Shown here one piece after another: positions 54,164-64,000 of a stretch of 64,000 nt of DNA. Source of the DNA: Paraconiothyrium sp. Pb-2020. Lineage: Eukaryota; Ascomycota; Dothideomycetes; Pleosporales; Didymosphaeriaceae. The stretch covers positions 310,001 to 374,000 of the forward strand of contig JAJUBI010000003.1 of the NCBI GenBank assembly GCA_022419385.1, in the 5' to 3' direction. Under the pieces are notes generated by a model. The model ran no database searches. It was not told the DNA's origin and was given only the letters and a program-made list of their open reading frames with translations. Position numbers and translations under genes: made by a program. The stretch's first letter is position 1, and every line of letters starts with the position of its first letter.

Positions 54164-55366
54164 CTATGCTTCCAGCAAGCCTTTTGCAATAACCTTATCG
54201 CCCTCCACCCTATGAGCATCCCGATAGGCGATCTTCTCTCGTGTCTGCTCGAAATGCACTCTACCATACCTCAAAAGCTCACCGAACGTCCCCGGTGCGC
54301 AATCACTGCCCTCTTGCTGGTCAAGCAAAACACCACAGTGAGTATCAGTCGTCAAGTTCTTGCCATGCGTGATCTTCTGCAGGCTGCTTTCCGTCAACAG
54401 TCTCCACGTGGCTTCGTACGCCTTCTTATATTCCTTGCTCTCCGGGTCTGCATCGAGGCGTGTGGTGAAGATCTTATGAATCTCGTTGCCGTCATACCCG
54501 ACCGTCTTCTCGGCAGCCCAAATCTCATTGAGCGCATCGAAGCAGAGGACATGCTTGGTGTAATAATCCACGCCGTCGAATCCTCCATTGGGCTCTTTCA
54601 GACTCGCCACCCGGCACCATGAAAGGACTTGCCCAATATATCCTAGCACGGTCACATGGTCAACTGTGAACTTCCAGTGGAAACCGGCTTCCTCGGCATG
54701 GCCGAAGTTAACGTTTTGCAGGAAGGACATGATGAGCGGTGACTTGACGATGCCGGTCCAGTCGTTTTGATCCTTCCAGAGATGCATGAAGAGCTCATGC
54801 CATTTCTTAATGAAAGGGTCCCCCTTTCGCGCAACCACAAAGGCATTAGCCATGATCATATCGAACTGAATTGCCGCACTGATGGTAAAAGGTGAGTTGT
54901 CGTCAGCAAGCTGATCCCAGCATATTTGGTCCAGGCTTCGGAAGAGCATGCAGCTGACATCCAGCCACGCACCTCCGTACCTGTAGATTGTGGCAGCGCG
55001 TAGAAAGTCTGCAGAATGAGGTCCTGTGTATGGTCCAGTCATTTTCCCTTTGATAAAGGTTTCTGGAAGCTGATCGGACTCTATCCAGTTCAACGCGTGG
55101 TTCGGATGGCCAGGGACGGTATTGAGGACGCGGACAGTCCAGTCTGAACCGTGCAGACGGACCCAGTCGCATATAGTGCGCTGATTCCATGAGGGCATAG
55201 CATCGATGCCTGCATGCCAATATGTCCAGATTTTTTTCTCCGACGTCACTGGTACAGCTTCGTTGAGTGCAGCAATGATCTCTGCGTCGGTACGTGAGTC
55301 CTTGCTGGGAACATATCGAACCTTGGAAGCGAACTCAGGTGGAATTGGTATTTCTGGGCCAGTCAT
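54164..55366 (-). CDS. Capsular-polysaccharide-type glycosyltransferase
   Basis: A single exon of 400 residues. The segment KIWTYWHAGIDAMPSWNQRTI (W-x-G...P opening), SDWTVRVLN and HSADFLRAATIYRYGGAWLDVS are the signature of the Caps_synth / GT32-related family. In the nucleotide-sugar motif the usual second Asp of DxD is replaced (LDVS), as in many Caps_synth members. The second half (VVARKGDPFIKKWHELF, DHVTVLGYIGQVLSW) follows the family. There is no signal peptide or membrane helix, so it is probably cytosolic or peripheral. The sugar donor and acceptor are unknown. Fungal members are sporadic and often discussed as bacterial-like, but base composition here is ordinary. Confidence 0.85.
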   Translation of the reverse strand: MTGPEIPIPPEFASKVRYVPSKDSRTDAEIIAALNEAVPVTSEKKIWTYWHAGIDAMPSWNQRTICDWVRLHGSDWTVRVLNTVPGHPNHALNWIESDQLPETFIKGKMTGPYTGPHSADFLRAATIYRYGGAWLDVSCMLFRSLDQICWDQLADDNSPFTISAAIQFDMIMANAFVVARKGDPFIKKWHELFMHLWKDQNDWTGIVKSPLIMSFLQNVNFGHAEEAGFHWKFTVDHVTVLGYIGQVLSWCRVASLKEPNGGFDGVDYYTKHVLCFDALNEIWAAEKTVGYDGNEIHKIFTTRLDADPESKEYKKAYEATWRLLTESSLQKITHGKNLTTDTHCGVLLDQQEGSDCAPGTFGELLRYGRVHFEQTREKIAYRDAHRVEGDKVIAKGLLEA

Positions 55367-57100
55367 GGTGAGGGTTGGTTCCGAGATGAATGAGGTGAGA
55401 ATTTGAATTGTAGCTTTGAGTAGATCACCAAGCCAAGGTGCGCTGGGGTATTAAATTATATACAGGCGGGAAGCCTGCACTAACAAGCTTCTGAAAGTGG
55501 GGATTTTATCCATCGGTGTGCATATCTATGCGCTCAATGTTGCGACGTCTCGTTCAGCTTACAGCTATTCGGCAGCCTCATCGTTCAACAAAGAGTTCAC
55601 CGTCAGTGGCTCTACCATAATACGAGAACGGCGTACAAATGTATGAATTCTCGTCCAAATCATGGGCATCAGTATAATAGAATGCTGCTGAAACCATTAT
55701 TTCTTCGAGGCTGCAACCTACAAAGCTACCCAAGTAGGCAGGCCGCAGATAGGATCGACGAAGCCCTAGAGGTACAAGTACAAGTTGTGCACGCTGACGT
55801 GAGATGAATCCAGCTGCTAGGCACAAAGTAGGTCTCAACGATCCACTCTGGTCGCGGACAAGTATCGTGAGTGAGATTTTGTAAGAGTTCGGCTCTAAAG
55901 ATAAGGCCGCCAAGAATATCGTTGAACGATCACGTGATATCGGGCATTTGATTGGCTGGCGAAACGCGACTTCGTTCCTCCATTTACTAGAAACGGCATG
56001 GCTGGTAAGGGATTGCGAAAACAGTATGCAGCGCGAACGTAAGCACCTCGAACCCTCACTGACGTTTCTGCGGTTAGTACGCGCTTTCAAAGTTATTTCT
56101 ATTGTAGGCGTTACGGCTTACTACCCTTTGAATGAATAAATTGACCAACGAAGGTTCAAACATGCAAATTTACTGACATAGGTAGAGTTCCTATCTTCCA
56201 TAAAGCCCTACTTCATTTGGATGAGCTAGTTCTCCGGCTTTGGACTTCATGCCTCCGGCTCCGGCATCGATTAGTAACTATATGTGTATGATATCATATC
56301 TAAGTCAGCTCAGTCGTTTCAGATTATGACGAGCGCCTACAAGAAGTTGATGCCATCGTTTGTACCACAAATCGAGTCACATAGGACCCAGTCGTTCGCC
56401 TATGGCTAGCATGATTCCTCATCGTTGAATTCCAGTACAATTACAAGATCAATGATAGCTACCACCGGTGAAAACTGCACCCGGAGTATCACAGCTACTT
56501 GGCACCAAAATCATCCCCTATTGAGCATTTCCCGCGTTACGCAGACGGTTCTTTACTAGACTGCGTTAACTGAGGGCTCTGGATTGTGTGAGGCGCCAAG
56601 GGCAAATGAAGGCGCTTTGGTCTTGTAGACTGCCGTAAGCGTAAAAAGCATACGAGCATCTTCGCTGAGAAGATTGCCAGTACAACCGGGTGCCAGAAAC
56701 AAGTGGGAACAGCTTTCCACAGTTTCAAATTGGTATGATGAGCACGATGTTGGGCGGCAGGTCCACGGCAGGGTATCTCGGTGCTGAGGATCCGCCGCCT
56801 CTTCGAGCGTAACCTTGGTCCCGACAGGTCAAGCTTGGTAGACCCATCATAAAGCCCTTCAATAGATGACTTTTTGTTGAGCAATCCCACCAAAGCATAA
56901 CATCAATGTCTCCAATACCACCGCTCGTCCTATATCCAACATCGCTCAGCCCATCCAGAAATAAACAAACCACACGCGAATACCCTACTCTTCATCAGCG
57001 CACCGTCGATCAGAACAAAGATCACATCAACGAGCCTTGACCTCGTCGAACACCCACCCACATTCTCGCCTACACATAGTTCAGCTCCGCGCAGGAGGTC
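55367..57100. other. Long stretch without a supported gene
   Basis: Over 1.7 kb with overlapping frames, the longest being 170 codons (minus, 55578-56090), and none with a domain. Near 56232-56272 a tctccggct / cctccggct motif repeats a few times. It holds the promoter of the glycosyltransferase. Confidence 0.4.
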
Positions 57101-57355
57101 ATGCCGTGGATATCCTTCGACCCCGCCGTCTGGACCGACGCAAACTCCACCACCTCCCCTTCAACCACGCCCATCGCCAACCAGCCCCTCAGCGAACGCG
57201 AGAAAGCAATGTACCCAGAGCGCTGGGACAGTCCAAAGAGTTTTCTCAAGGGAGTCGGAAAAATCGTCATTCGCCGTTGGGTCCAGCAATATCGACGGAG
57301 ATTTGGAGGGTTAAGGAGGGACGGTGTGGATGGGTTTACATCGGGAAGGGGATGA
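57101..57355 (+). CDS. Possible small basic protein
   Basis: An 84-codon frame begins MPWISFDPAVWTDANSTTSP and continues LSEREKAMYPERWDSPKSFL, then a basic helix KIVIRRWVQQYRRRFGGLRR. The layout (short N-terminal motif, linker, basic helix) looks protein-like. It competes with a longer minus frame (57070-57534). I recognise no family. It may be an isolated small gene or chance. Confidence 0.35.
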   Translation: MPWISFDPAVWTDANSTTSPSTTPIANQPLSEREKAMYPERWDSPKSFLKGVGKIVIRRWVQQYRRRFGGLRRDGVDGFTSGRG

Positions 57356-57721
57356 ATGGACATGATTGAGAGAGGATGTATCGCGTTTGGGAATGGAAGA
57401 CGATGCAGAGCGTCTTTGTTCTGGGAGGCTGGTGGTGAGGAGGATGGGGGTACTGTAAAGGATCGAATGCAGGGGCCAAAGCTTTGTTGGAATCGCACCT
57501 TTGGATGTAGCAATGAGACTTTCTCTTTTGTCAACGAGACAGCTGGCTAGCTTGAGAACAATTTACATTTCCTACGCAGAGATATGTTGAGATGCGGATC
57601 ATTATTCATGACTTGGTTGATGAGAGTAAGATACAAACTCTACCCTGGTTGAGCGCCGGTAATGGAGTGGTCGTGGCTGGAACGCTTTCCTCGCCACAGA
57701 AATACTGATGTGTTGCACTCG
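57356..57721. other. Intergenic; no gene seen
   Basis: 3' flank of the minus-strand AAA ATPase gene. Confidence 0.45.
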
Positions 57722-59338
57722 CTAAATGCCGAACCGACGAAGCGCCTCGTTCAAACGTTCGGCAGAGACGCGAAGAGGATCGTGTATCATCGCATCCAAC
57801 TCGTCCTGGTAACTGCGCGCCTGACGTCGAGGTATTGGTTCACATGCTTGTCCTCTCGCCTGACTGGTTTGGTATAGAGTCTGTGCTGGCACAGGAGGAG
57901 CTTGAGGCGGTGCTGGCATAGCAGGAGCCTGTGATTGTGCGTTCTTCTCGCTCATTTCCTCGCGCAAGATCTTAACTTGTTTTTGAATCTCCTTCCACAA
58001 AACTAGATCACTCAGATCAGGTTGCCCCATCGTTCGTGCCAAAGCCCTGTGAAGAGCCTGTAAATCGTTGCGCTGATTCTCCTCATCCTTACCACCTCCC
58101 GCGGCAATAGCAAGCAAGCTAGCGACGAAAGCTTCCTGCATATATGCAAAAGAGAATTTGTCGGTGATCTTCGCGATGGCGGGACACAAGTCATCTGGGA
58201 ACTCAACAGTGTCGTTGTGCTTCAGCTTGCCCTGCCAATACTTTGCATACTGAACCCGCTGTTCGTAGTCGGGATCTGGAAAGTAGTACTTTCGGTCGAA
58301 CCGGCTGGGTCGCTTCGAAATGCCTGGGTCCAGACGGTCGAGGTGATTAGTTGAGCCAACCATCAGAATACCGTCGTTCGACTTGAGGCCATCTACTTCG
58401 TTAAGAAAGTATGAGCGAACGCTATCATTGACGATAGAGTCTAGGTCCTCGAATACGAGGTAGCAGGGAGCGACTGCACGAGCTTTCTGGAAGATGGCCC
58501 GTAAAGAGTACTCAGGGCCTGCAAAAGAGGAGAGAGTGCGCACGTAGAGGGTCGGCACAGATAGCTTCTTGTTGCCGTTGATGCCGCGCTGATAAAGACT
58601 GTGCATCATAGCTTTGATGCTAATAGTCTTGCCGTTGCCAGGTGGGCCATAGTAGATGACTCCTCGCTTCCAGGGCACCTTCAAATTCTGGTACGTCTCT
58701 TGTCCGTCGAAGAACTTCTCCACATCGCTAATAATCTGCTTCTTCATCCCCTCTTCAAGTATAACGTCTTCCCAACGGCTCTTCTGCACGGACTGCCAGA
58801 GCTCATGGCTCTTTTGCCAGAAGCCTTGGTCGAACACCCAGACTTCGTTGCGGAGTTCTTGGGCCCACAATGTCGCCTCCTTGATCAACTCGTCGACCTT
58901 ATGTGTATCCCGTGTGAGGATGTATTGGTTCGTTATGTCGGGATATGAGCCCGTTCCATCTCTGCCACTGGCAACGTACAGAACGAGCTCTTGGTCCTTC
59001 CACTTGTACAGGTATTTGCCAAATACAACGTGCTCAGCATACGCGCCCGGGCTAGGGTCCAGTCGGCGTGATGGCGGAATGTATTGGCGCCATTTGATGG
59101 CTCCACCATATACAGGGTCTTTAACGGGGTCTTCAAGCGACGTGAATGTGGCATGGCCGGCGGAGGCGTATGCGAGGAGGTTGGCACCGCGGTCAGGCAC
59201 GATGACGAGATCGAGATTTCGGTACTGGCTGCGAAGGGCTTCGACGAGCACGATGTCGGTGTTGACGCGCTGGCCAGAGGAGTGGTGGAAGTACTCGCGG
59301 GTCGTCTCGTCGCCGCCGTGGCTGTAGCTGCCCGTCAT
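57722..59338 (-). CDS. AAA-family ATPase (BCS1/AAA core type)
   Basis: ATG 59338 (MTGSYSHGGDETTREYF) gives 538 residues; the open frame extends to 59554, but those extra residues look non-coding. The N-terminal 200 or so residues are an uncharacterised alpha/beta region. The AAA core has Walker A YYGPPGNGKTISIKAMM, Walker B CYLVFEDLDSIV, the sensor-1 strand GILMVGSTNHLDRLDPGI and the arginine-finger region RPSRFDRKYYFPDPD. A helical lid follows, then a Pro/Ala/Gln-rich tail (PAMPAPPQAPPVPAQT). This core belongs to a group common in Pezizomycotina with BCS1-like motor domains. No mitochondrial presequence or membrane helix is seen. Role: ATP-driven remodelling of an unknown substrate. Confidence 0.87.
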   Translation of the reverse strand: MTGSYSHGGDETTREYFHHSSGQRVNTDIVLVEALRSQYRNLDLVIVPDRGANLLAYASAGHATFTSLEDPVKDPVYGGAIKWRQYIPPSRRLDPSPGAYAEHVVFGKYLYKWKDQELVLYVASGRDGTGSYPDITNQYILTRDTHKVDELIKEATLWAQELRNEVWVFDQGFWQKSHELWQSVQKSRWEDVILEEGMKKQIISDVEKFFDGQETYQNLKVPWKRGVIYYGPPGNGKTISIKAMMHSLYQRGINGNKKLSVPTLYVRTLSSFAGPEYSLRAIFQKARAVAPCYLVFEDLDSIVNDSVRSYFLNEVDGLKSNDGILMVGSTNHLDRLDPGISKRPSRFDRKYYFPDPDYEQRVQYAKYWQGKLKHNDTVEFPDDLCPAIAKITDKFSFAYMQEAFVASLLAIAAGGGKDEENQRNDLQALHRALARTMGQPDLSDLVLWKEIQKQVKILREEMSEKNAQSQAPAMPAPPQAPPVPAQTLYQTSQARGQACEPIPRRQARSYQDELDAMIHDPLRVSAERLNEALRRFGI

Positions 59339-62120
59339 ACTGGCGGTTGATAGGGTCGTGGGGGAGCTAATGGAAATGAACAGGCAGTGATGGCCACTGT
59401 GGCTACAGCTTGGGGTTGTGGAATAGCGCGGGCAGTCGACCAGTGCTGGAATTGCAGCTTGAATGTCTGTGTCGACGTGAGAGTGGTGCCTGGAGCTCCC
59501 AAGAGCTCCCCGCGTCATCGAGGGGGCGGTGCTGAAACAGCAGGAGCTCCCCACAGTGGGGGCCTAGCGCGTCGCGTCTCGTACCATAGCGCGTTTGCTA
59601 GCAACATTTGCAGGTAAAGCGACCTTTCATCACCATCGTCCAAGTTTGACCTTATTATGGTAGACCTCTACAGGATGTCCCTCTACAGCCAGATGCATCA
59701 TGTCGCTGCTCTCGACGCCGCGAGCTCGCCAATGCCGCCAAGTACCCAGCCGGCAGGATTCCTCAGGGAACGCCACCAAAAGTCTTGGAGTACACCACCG
59801 CTGCTCATCATCTGATGTCCATACGATGGCGGCTCTCCTCGGAGACCTTTCCAACACTATCGAAGACATTTCTCGAAGTTGTGGCTGTGTCCACCGCTCA
59901 TCCGCGGAATCCTCCCTTTCACCGAGCCGTGCTGTTGTCCTGTCGGGCCTTGGAGGGACCACGCTCCGGTGAGGTACGCATTGAGGTTTTGCGCCCTTGT
60001 GGATAGCATCCAAGGTTGTGAATCGCCGTTCGTGGCAGTTCGCGACTATTCTTTGATACTCTTGAACTGTGGACGAGACCTGCACTCCATGTGAGAATCA
60101 GTTGTTTGTGCGCTCGTTCCGGTGTGATATCCAGGTCATCTGGCGGGCTTGCGACTGAAATCGAGCGCCCGAGAAGACCCAATGGAAGCTCCAGTCGATC
60201 GATCCATGAAATCCAACGCAACGCGCAGCGCCGAGATCTTACAAGCAGCATGAAGCTACGAATTTAGAGTCCACACAATCACCTCTGAATGCGCCTCTCC
60301 TACCCGAGAGCTATCGCGAGAAGCGAGTTCCTGTAAGCGGTGAGCAGCGCGTTTCTACAGAGTGTTTGGCTATCGAGCATTTATTGAGAGCTGCGCTACC
60401 AGTCTCGACCAAACGCTTTCCAGCGTACGCTATGGGTGGATATTGCGTGTTCATGTCGCCGCTCTGCAGGGCCAATAGGCTAATTAGAAATGGCATGGAT
60501 ATGGAATTACGTGAGCAGCGTCCTGCAGGTCCCGTACTTCCGGGAATCAATCTCTCTCTAATGAGAATGTACCGACTGAGTACTTGGCAGGCCGTGTGGT
60601 CACCTCGAGAGTCCCTACTGTCGCTGTGCGGTCACCTCCAACAGCGCTTTGTGTTCGGTACCAACGCAACGATTCTCCGATCTATACATGGTATTTGGGT
60701 ACGAATGCAATGGACAAGATGCAAGCACCCGAGATTGCACGGGAACAACAACTATCGACATGCACAACTAGTCGAGTTGGGTATCGTGCTGATAACTTCA
60801 GCGCTTCTAGCTCCCGCTGGGCCGAACGATGCGTCGCCTCCGAGGGGAGCCCTGGGCAACTCCACGTCCCCCGCGCGTGGCAGCCGACCTCCGGGAATCC
60901 CAAATACCAGTGTCCGGTGGGCCTCGTGGACCCTGATCAGTTACTTTTGTGAACCTGCGTGACCCAAGTGTTGCGCCGATTTGAAATGGCGCATCCAAGG
61001 CTCCACGGCTGATCGCGAGACATGTTGACGTTATGTCATGCTTTCGGTCATGGCTGACGCCCAGAGACTTCGCTGAAGCTTAGCATGCACAACCCCTGTC
61101 CCACACAACATCCACAGCGCATGTCCTTTCGGTTGTCGAGCCGCTGTCTGCGAAGAATATTTCCGCTACTTCCGGTCGATGATTGCCTTGAGTGGTTGCC
61201 CGCCCAGCCATGACAAGCTGCGGAGCAACGCTCTTCAAGAGTACCAAGCAGTTGATCGCTGATGAGCTGTGTATGAGCATCAACGGTCGCAAGAGATGGC
61301 CTGATGTACTGTGTACATCTCGTTGTCCTGCTCCCTGTCGCGTCAAAACAGTCCGGGCGTCTTGCGCAAGCTCTTTCCTCATCACCAGGGGTTGTATGCA
61401 ACAAAGCGGCGTCAAAGGGACATCCTGACCAGCCGGGCTTCCAACCTGCAACTGAACTGACCCGTTAATTTGTAAGCGCGAGCAACACGCACAAAGGACA
61501 CATTCGGCAGTGCAGCAGAACTGGTCAAGCCGTGCGATTGGAATTGGTAGCCGCCTATGCGATGATGTAAAGATCGGGTGCCATGGTCGGCGACCCGTTC
61601 GGCGCGCCGTTGCTCCGCACCCACATCGCGGCAAATTCGACCTCTCCTGGACCCATCCGCAAAGAACGATCGGCTGCTGCACAATCCCAAGCTCTTTGTC
61701 CATTCCGTCCGGGGCCTCGGTTCAATCCAAGGGCGCCGATCTGCTGCACAAGTGGCCGATGCGTCGATGCATCGGTACACCAGCATTTTGCCCGTCATTC
61801 GATGCTGAACCCCGTCCACTACGGCGACAATTTTAGCCGGCCTGGGGAAATCACCCCAATCGTCCGCTTTAGCTCCTGTTTAGGTTTAATTAACATGGGC
61901 CTTTGCTGGGACCAGAGCTTTAGAGGTGCCATGCCTCCTGGCACACGTCGCTCCGGACCGGCGAACCTGATCTTATATGACCCCCAGTTCCCCAGATTGG
62001 TTCTCTAGTTGTTTGCTCCCCAGATTTCAATAGCAACCCCGGACTGGACGCTGCGCTCGACTCACCTTTACATTCGCCGCTTGATACCCATTTGTGAAAT
62101 ACAGAATCTGATCCAACACA
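59339..62120. other. Long gene-poor stretch
   Basis: 2.8 kb without a supportable gene. Candidate frames include a 151-codon minus frame (59630-60085), a 198-codon plus frame (60366-60962) and a 207-codon minus frame (61080-61703). Each overlaps similar frames on the other strand and none has a domain. The final 200 bp are the promoter of the acetate carrier. Confidence 0.45.
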
Positions 62121-63302
62121 ATGGCGACTGCTCAAGAGCACAATGACGCTGTATGTTTGTTTTGCTTAAGTTCTTGCATGCTTTCGCGTTCGCAATTCGG
62201 GACTGACAGACTCGCATAGGCTGCTGGACTGACAGGTACGCGCTCTCACCAACCAGTCAACGGCACAAGCACCTTTGACCATGCTGCAGCCAACGACGGT
62301 GTAGCCAAGGAGAGGAAGCCTTACGACTATGGTATGATTCTACCTCGGAAGTTTTCAATCGCGTCACTAACATGTCCCCAGGCGGCAACCCGCTCGCTCA
62401 CATTGCGACCAACAACCCCGACTACCGACTCACGGCTTTCGGTGGTGAATTTCAACCTGGTCTGTACCGGTAGGTGACATCAAAACCACCATTCTAAAAC
62501 CGATCGCTAAGAGATTATACAGCGCCCCAAAGAGCAATTTTGCCAACCCAGCTCCATTGGGTCTGTCCGCCTTCGCCCTGACAACTTTTGTGTTGTCCCT
62601 CATCAACGTCGGAACACGCTCCATCGGCGAACCCAATATTGTCGTAGCGCTTGCCTATGGCTATGGTGGTCTCGTCCAGCTGCTGGCCGGCATGTGGTAT
62701 GTATTTACTTGCACAGTTCCCAGTGGATACGGTTGCTAACCATGAGTGCAGGGAAATGGCCGTCGGTAACACCTTTGGTGCCACTGCACTTTCATCTTAC
62801 GGTGGCTTCTGGCTCTCGTTTGCCGTTATCCTGACCCCAGGCGGCTTCGAAATTGTCTCCAGCCTTGAGAAGGAGAGCGCTTCACCATTCCTCAACTCGT
62901 TCGGATTGTACCTCATGGGCTGGTTCATCTTTACGTTCATCTTGCTTCTTTGCACCCTGCGATCTACCGTGGCCTTCTTCTCGCTCTTCTTCACGCTGGA
63001 TATGGCCTTCTTGCTCTTGGGCATTGGTTACCTCAGGGCTGACGCTGCCGGTCCTAACGAGGCGTGCATCAAGGCTGGTGGCTACTTTGGTCTCTTCGCT
63101 GCATTCCTTGCTTGGTACAATGCGCTCGCCGGTATTGCGGACAGCTCCAACAGGTTAGTCATCCACTCCAAAAGTACGATTCGCCCCTTGCTAACCCTTC
63201 GAAAGCTTCTTCGTCATCCCTGTCGCGCACTTCCCCTGGTCCGAGAAGGGTCGCGAGGCCCGCGGCAAGCCCACCAACTCCTCCGCCGCTCACACGGCAT
63301 AA
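62121..63302 (+). CDS. GPR1/FUN34/YaaH family acetate carrier
   Basis: Six exons (62121-62150, 62220-62331, 62382-62469, 62523-62696, 62752-63153, 63206-63302) total 903 bp, or 300 residues. A hydrophilic N-terminus ends in NPLAHIATNNPDYRL. The family signature reads NFANPAPLGLSAFALTTFVL at the start of helix 1. Six hydrophobic helices follow, including LVQLLAGMWEMAVGNTFGAT, FGLYLMGWFIFTFILLL and AGGYFGLFAAFLAWYNALAG. The C-terminal tail is FPWSEKGREARGKPTNSS. Family role: plasma-membrane uptake or export of acetate and related short acids (Aspergillus AcpA/AlcS, yeast Ato proteins). The five introns all keep phase, so the gene looks functional. Confidence 0.93.
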
Positions 63303-64000
63303 GCGTCCGCACCCCCTACTATCCACCAACATCATCCACGCCCTCTCATTTCTACTATATCGACGCACGCAAGAGTTTAATGAACGAAGGATCGACAGAC
63401 ATGATTCCCCAGCGCTAAGAACGGCTTGCGAAAGCGCAATTTTGGCGGCGCCCCTCACTGTGGCCCGCGCTCTTGTATCTTATCTAATACCATTACGATG
63501 TTCCTCATTCTTCCTCACCTCCGTCTTGCGATGGTCGCGTTCTGTGGTGTTTACGTCGTTGCGTCATTTCAGTGCAGGTCTTCCCCGATGGCGTCGCGTC
63601 GCCGAGCCCGCTTACCCCGCATCCCGGACCGCACTCCTCTTTGATCCGCGCGCGGCGCACCCAATTCAAAATCGATGGTGATCGAGACGCCTGAATGCGG
63701 ATGGGTGTGGGTCATGGGCGCCTCGATCTGGGGAGTGGCTTGCTAGTTCTTCTGCACGCTTGCGTCGGCCGCGACCGCGTGGCGCCTAAGCTTTGCATGG
63801 CAGCTGCAGAAGGCTTGGATGAGGTCAGCGGCATGGTGCTACGTGTGACCTCGCGTAGAGGTGTTCAGCGAGTCGCGTGTAACTTGAGACAATGATTGCT
63901 GTGTTGATGAGAATTGCAGGACTTCCCTGTCAGGCGCCTTGCCGCAATCGCGAAACCGCAAGATCTATTACGCTGAGATCTAGCGTCTCCTACACTCGCT
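63303..64000. other. 3' flank; no gene seen
   Basis: Several frames of 65-100 codons without domains. Nothing else recognised before the window ends. Confidence 0.5.

Noticed and set aside
60366..61703. Frames of about 200 codons on both strands
   Set aside because: No domain, unusual residue composition and mutual overlap; likely chance open frames in GC-rich DNA.

Overview
The window is nuclear DNA of a filamentous ascomycete (Pezizomycotina; a Dothideomycete would fit, but the sequence does not settle this). Genes carry short GT-AG introns of about 45-60 bp with CTRAC-like branch points. The gene set is typical of such fungi: AA9 lytic polysaccharide monooxygenase, cutinase, DUF3433 membrane protein, GPR1/FUN34/YaaH acetate carrier, VIT-VWA protein, ferri-siderophore-type esterase. 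Two AT-rich blocks are almost free of CpA/TpG, as left by repeat-induced point mutation (RIP).

Layout: 1-6.4 kb holds an RRM protein and a divergent pair (LisH-WD40 and a TPR/MYND/SET protein). 6.4-10.4 kb is gene-poor and contains a decayed F-box-like fragment. 10.4-17.6 kb holds DUF3433, the kinetochore protein Nnf1, an AA9 LPMO and a glutathione transferase. 18.4-20.3 kb is copy 1 of a RIP-damaged, intron-containing gene family (RGG-rich N-terminus, coiled-coil core, 13-residue helical tail repeats). 21.1-28.2 kb holds a coiled-coil protein, a disordered protein and a secreted beta-propeller-like protein. 28.7-38 kb holds an F-box-like protein, an M20 peptidase broken by a frameshift, a large VIT-VWA protein and a cutinase. 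38.2-43.3 kb holds a frameshifted MYND/MSS51-like gene and two adjacent ubiquitin-specific-protease-like genes, one with a full catalytic triad and one with all three catalytic positions replaced. 44.3-51.5 kb holds a tRNA-Glu(CTC) with an intron, a secreted PAN-like protein, a methyltransferase, an MFS carrier and a siderophore-type esterase. 52.4-53.7 kb is copy 2 of the RIP-damaged family in the opposite orientation. 54-63.3 kb holds a capsular-polysaccharide-type glycosyltransferase, an AAA ATPase and the acetate carrier.

Most genes are unrelated housekeeping or secretome genes. Three functional groupings stand out: plant-polymer attack (AA9 and cutinase), ubiquitin handling (active/inactive USP pair plus F-box-like gene), and a possible small-molecule or iron group (methyltransferase, MFS, esterase). 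For eleven multi-exon genes, the splice sites I chose by eye give open frames whose summed exon length is a multiple of three, which supports those models.
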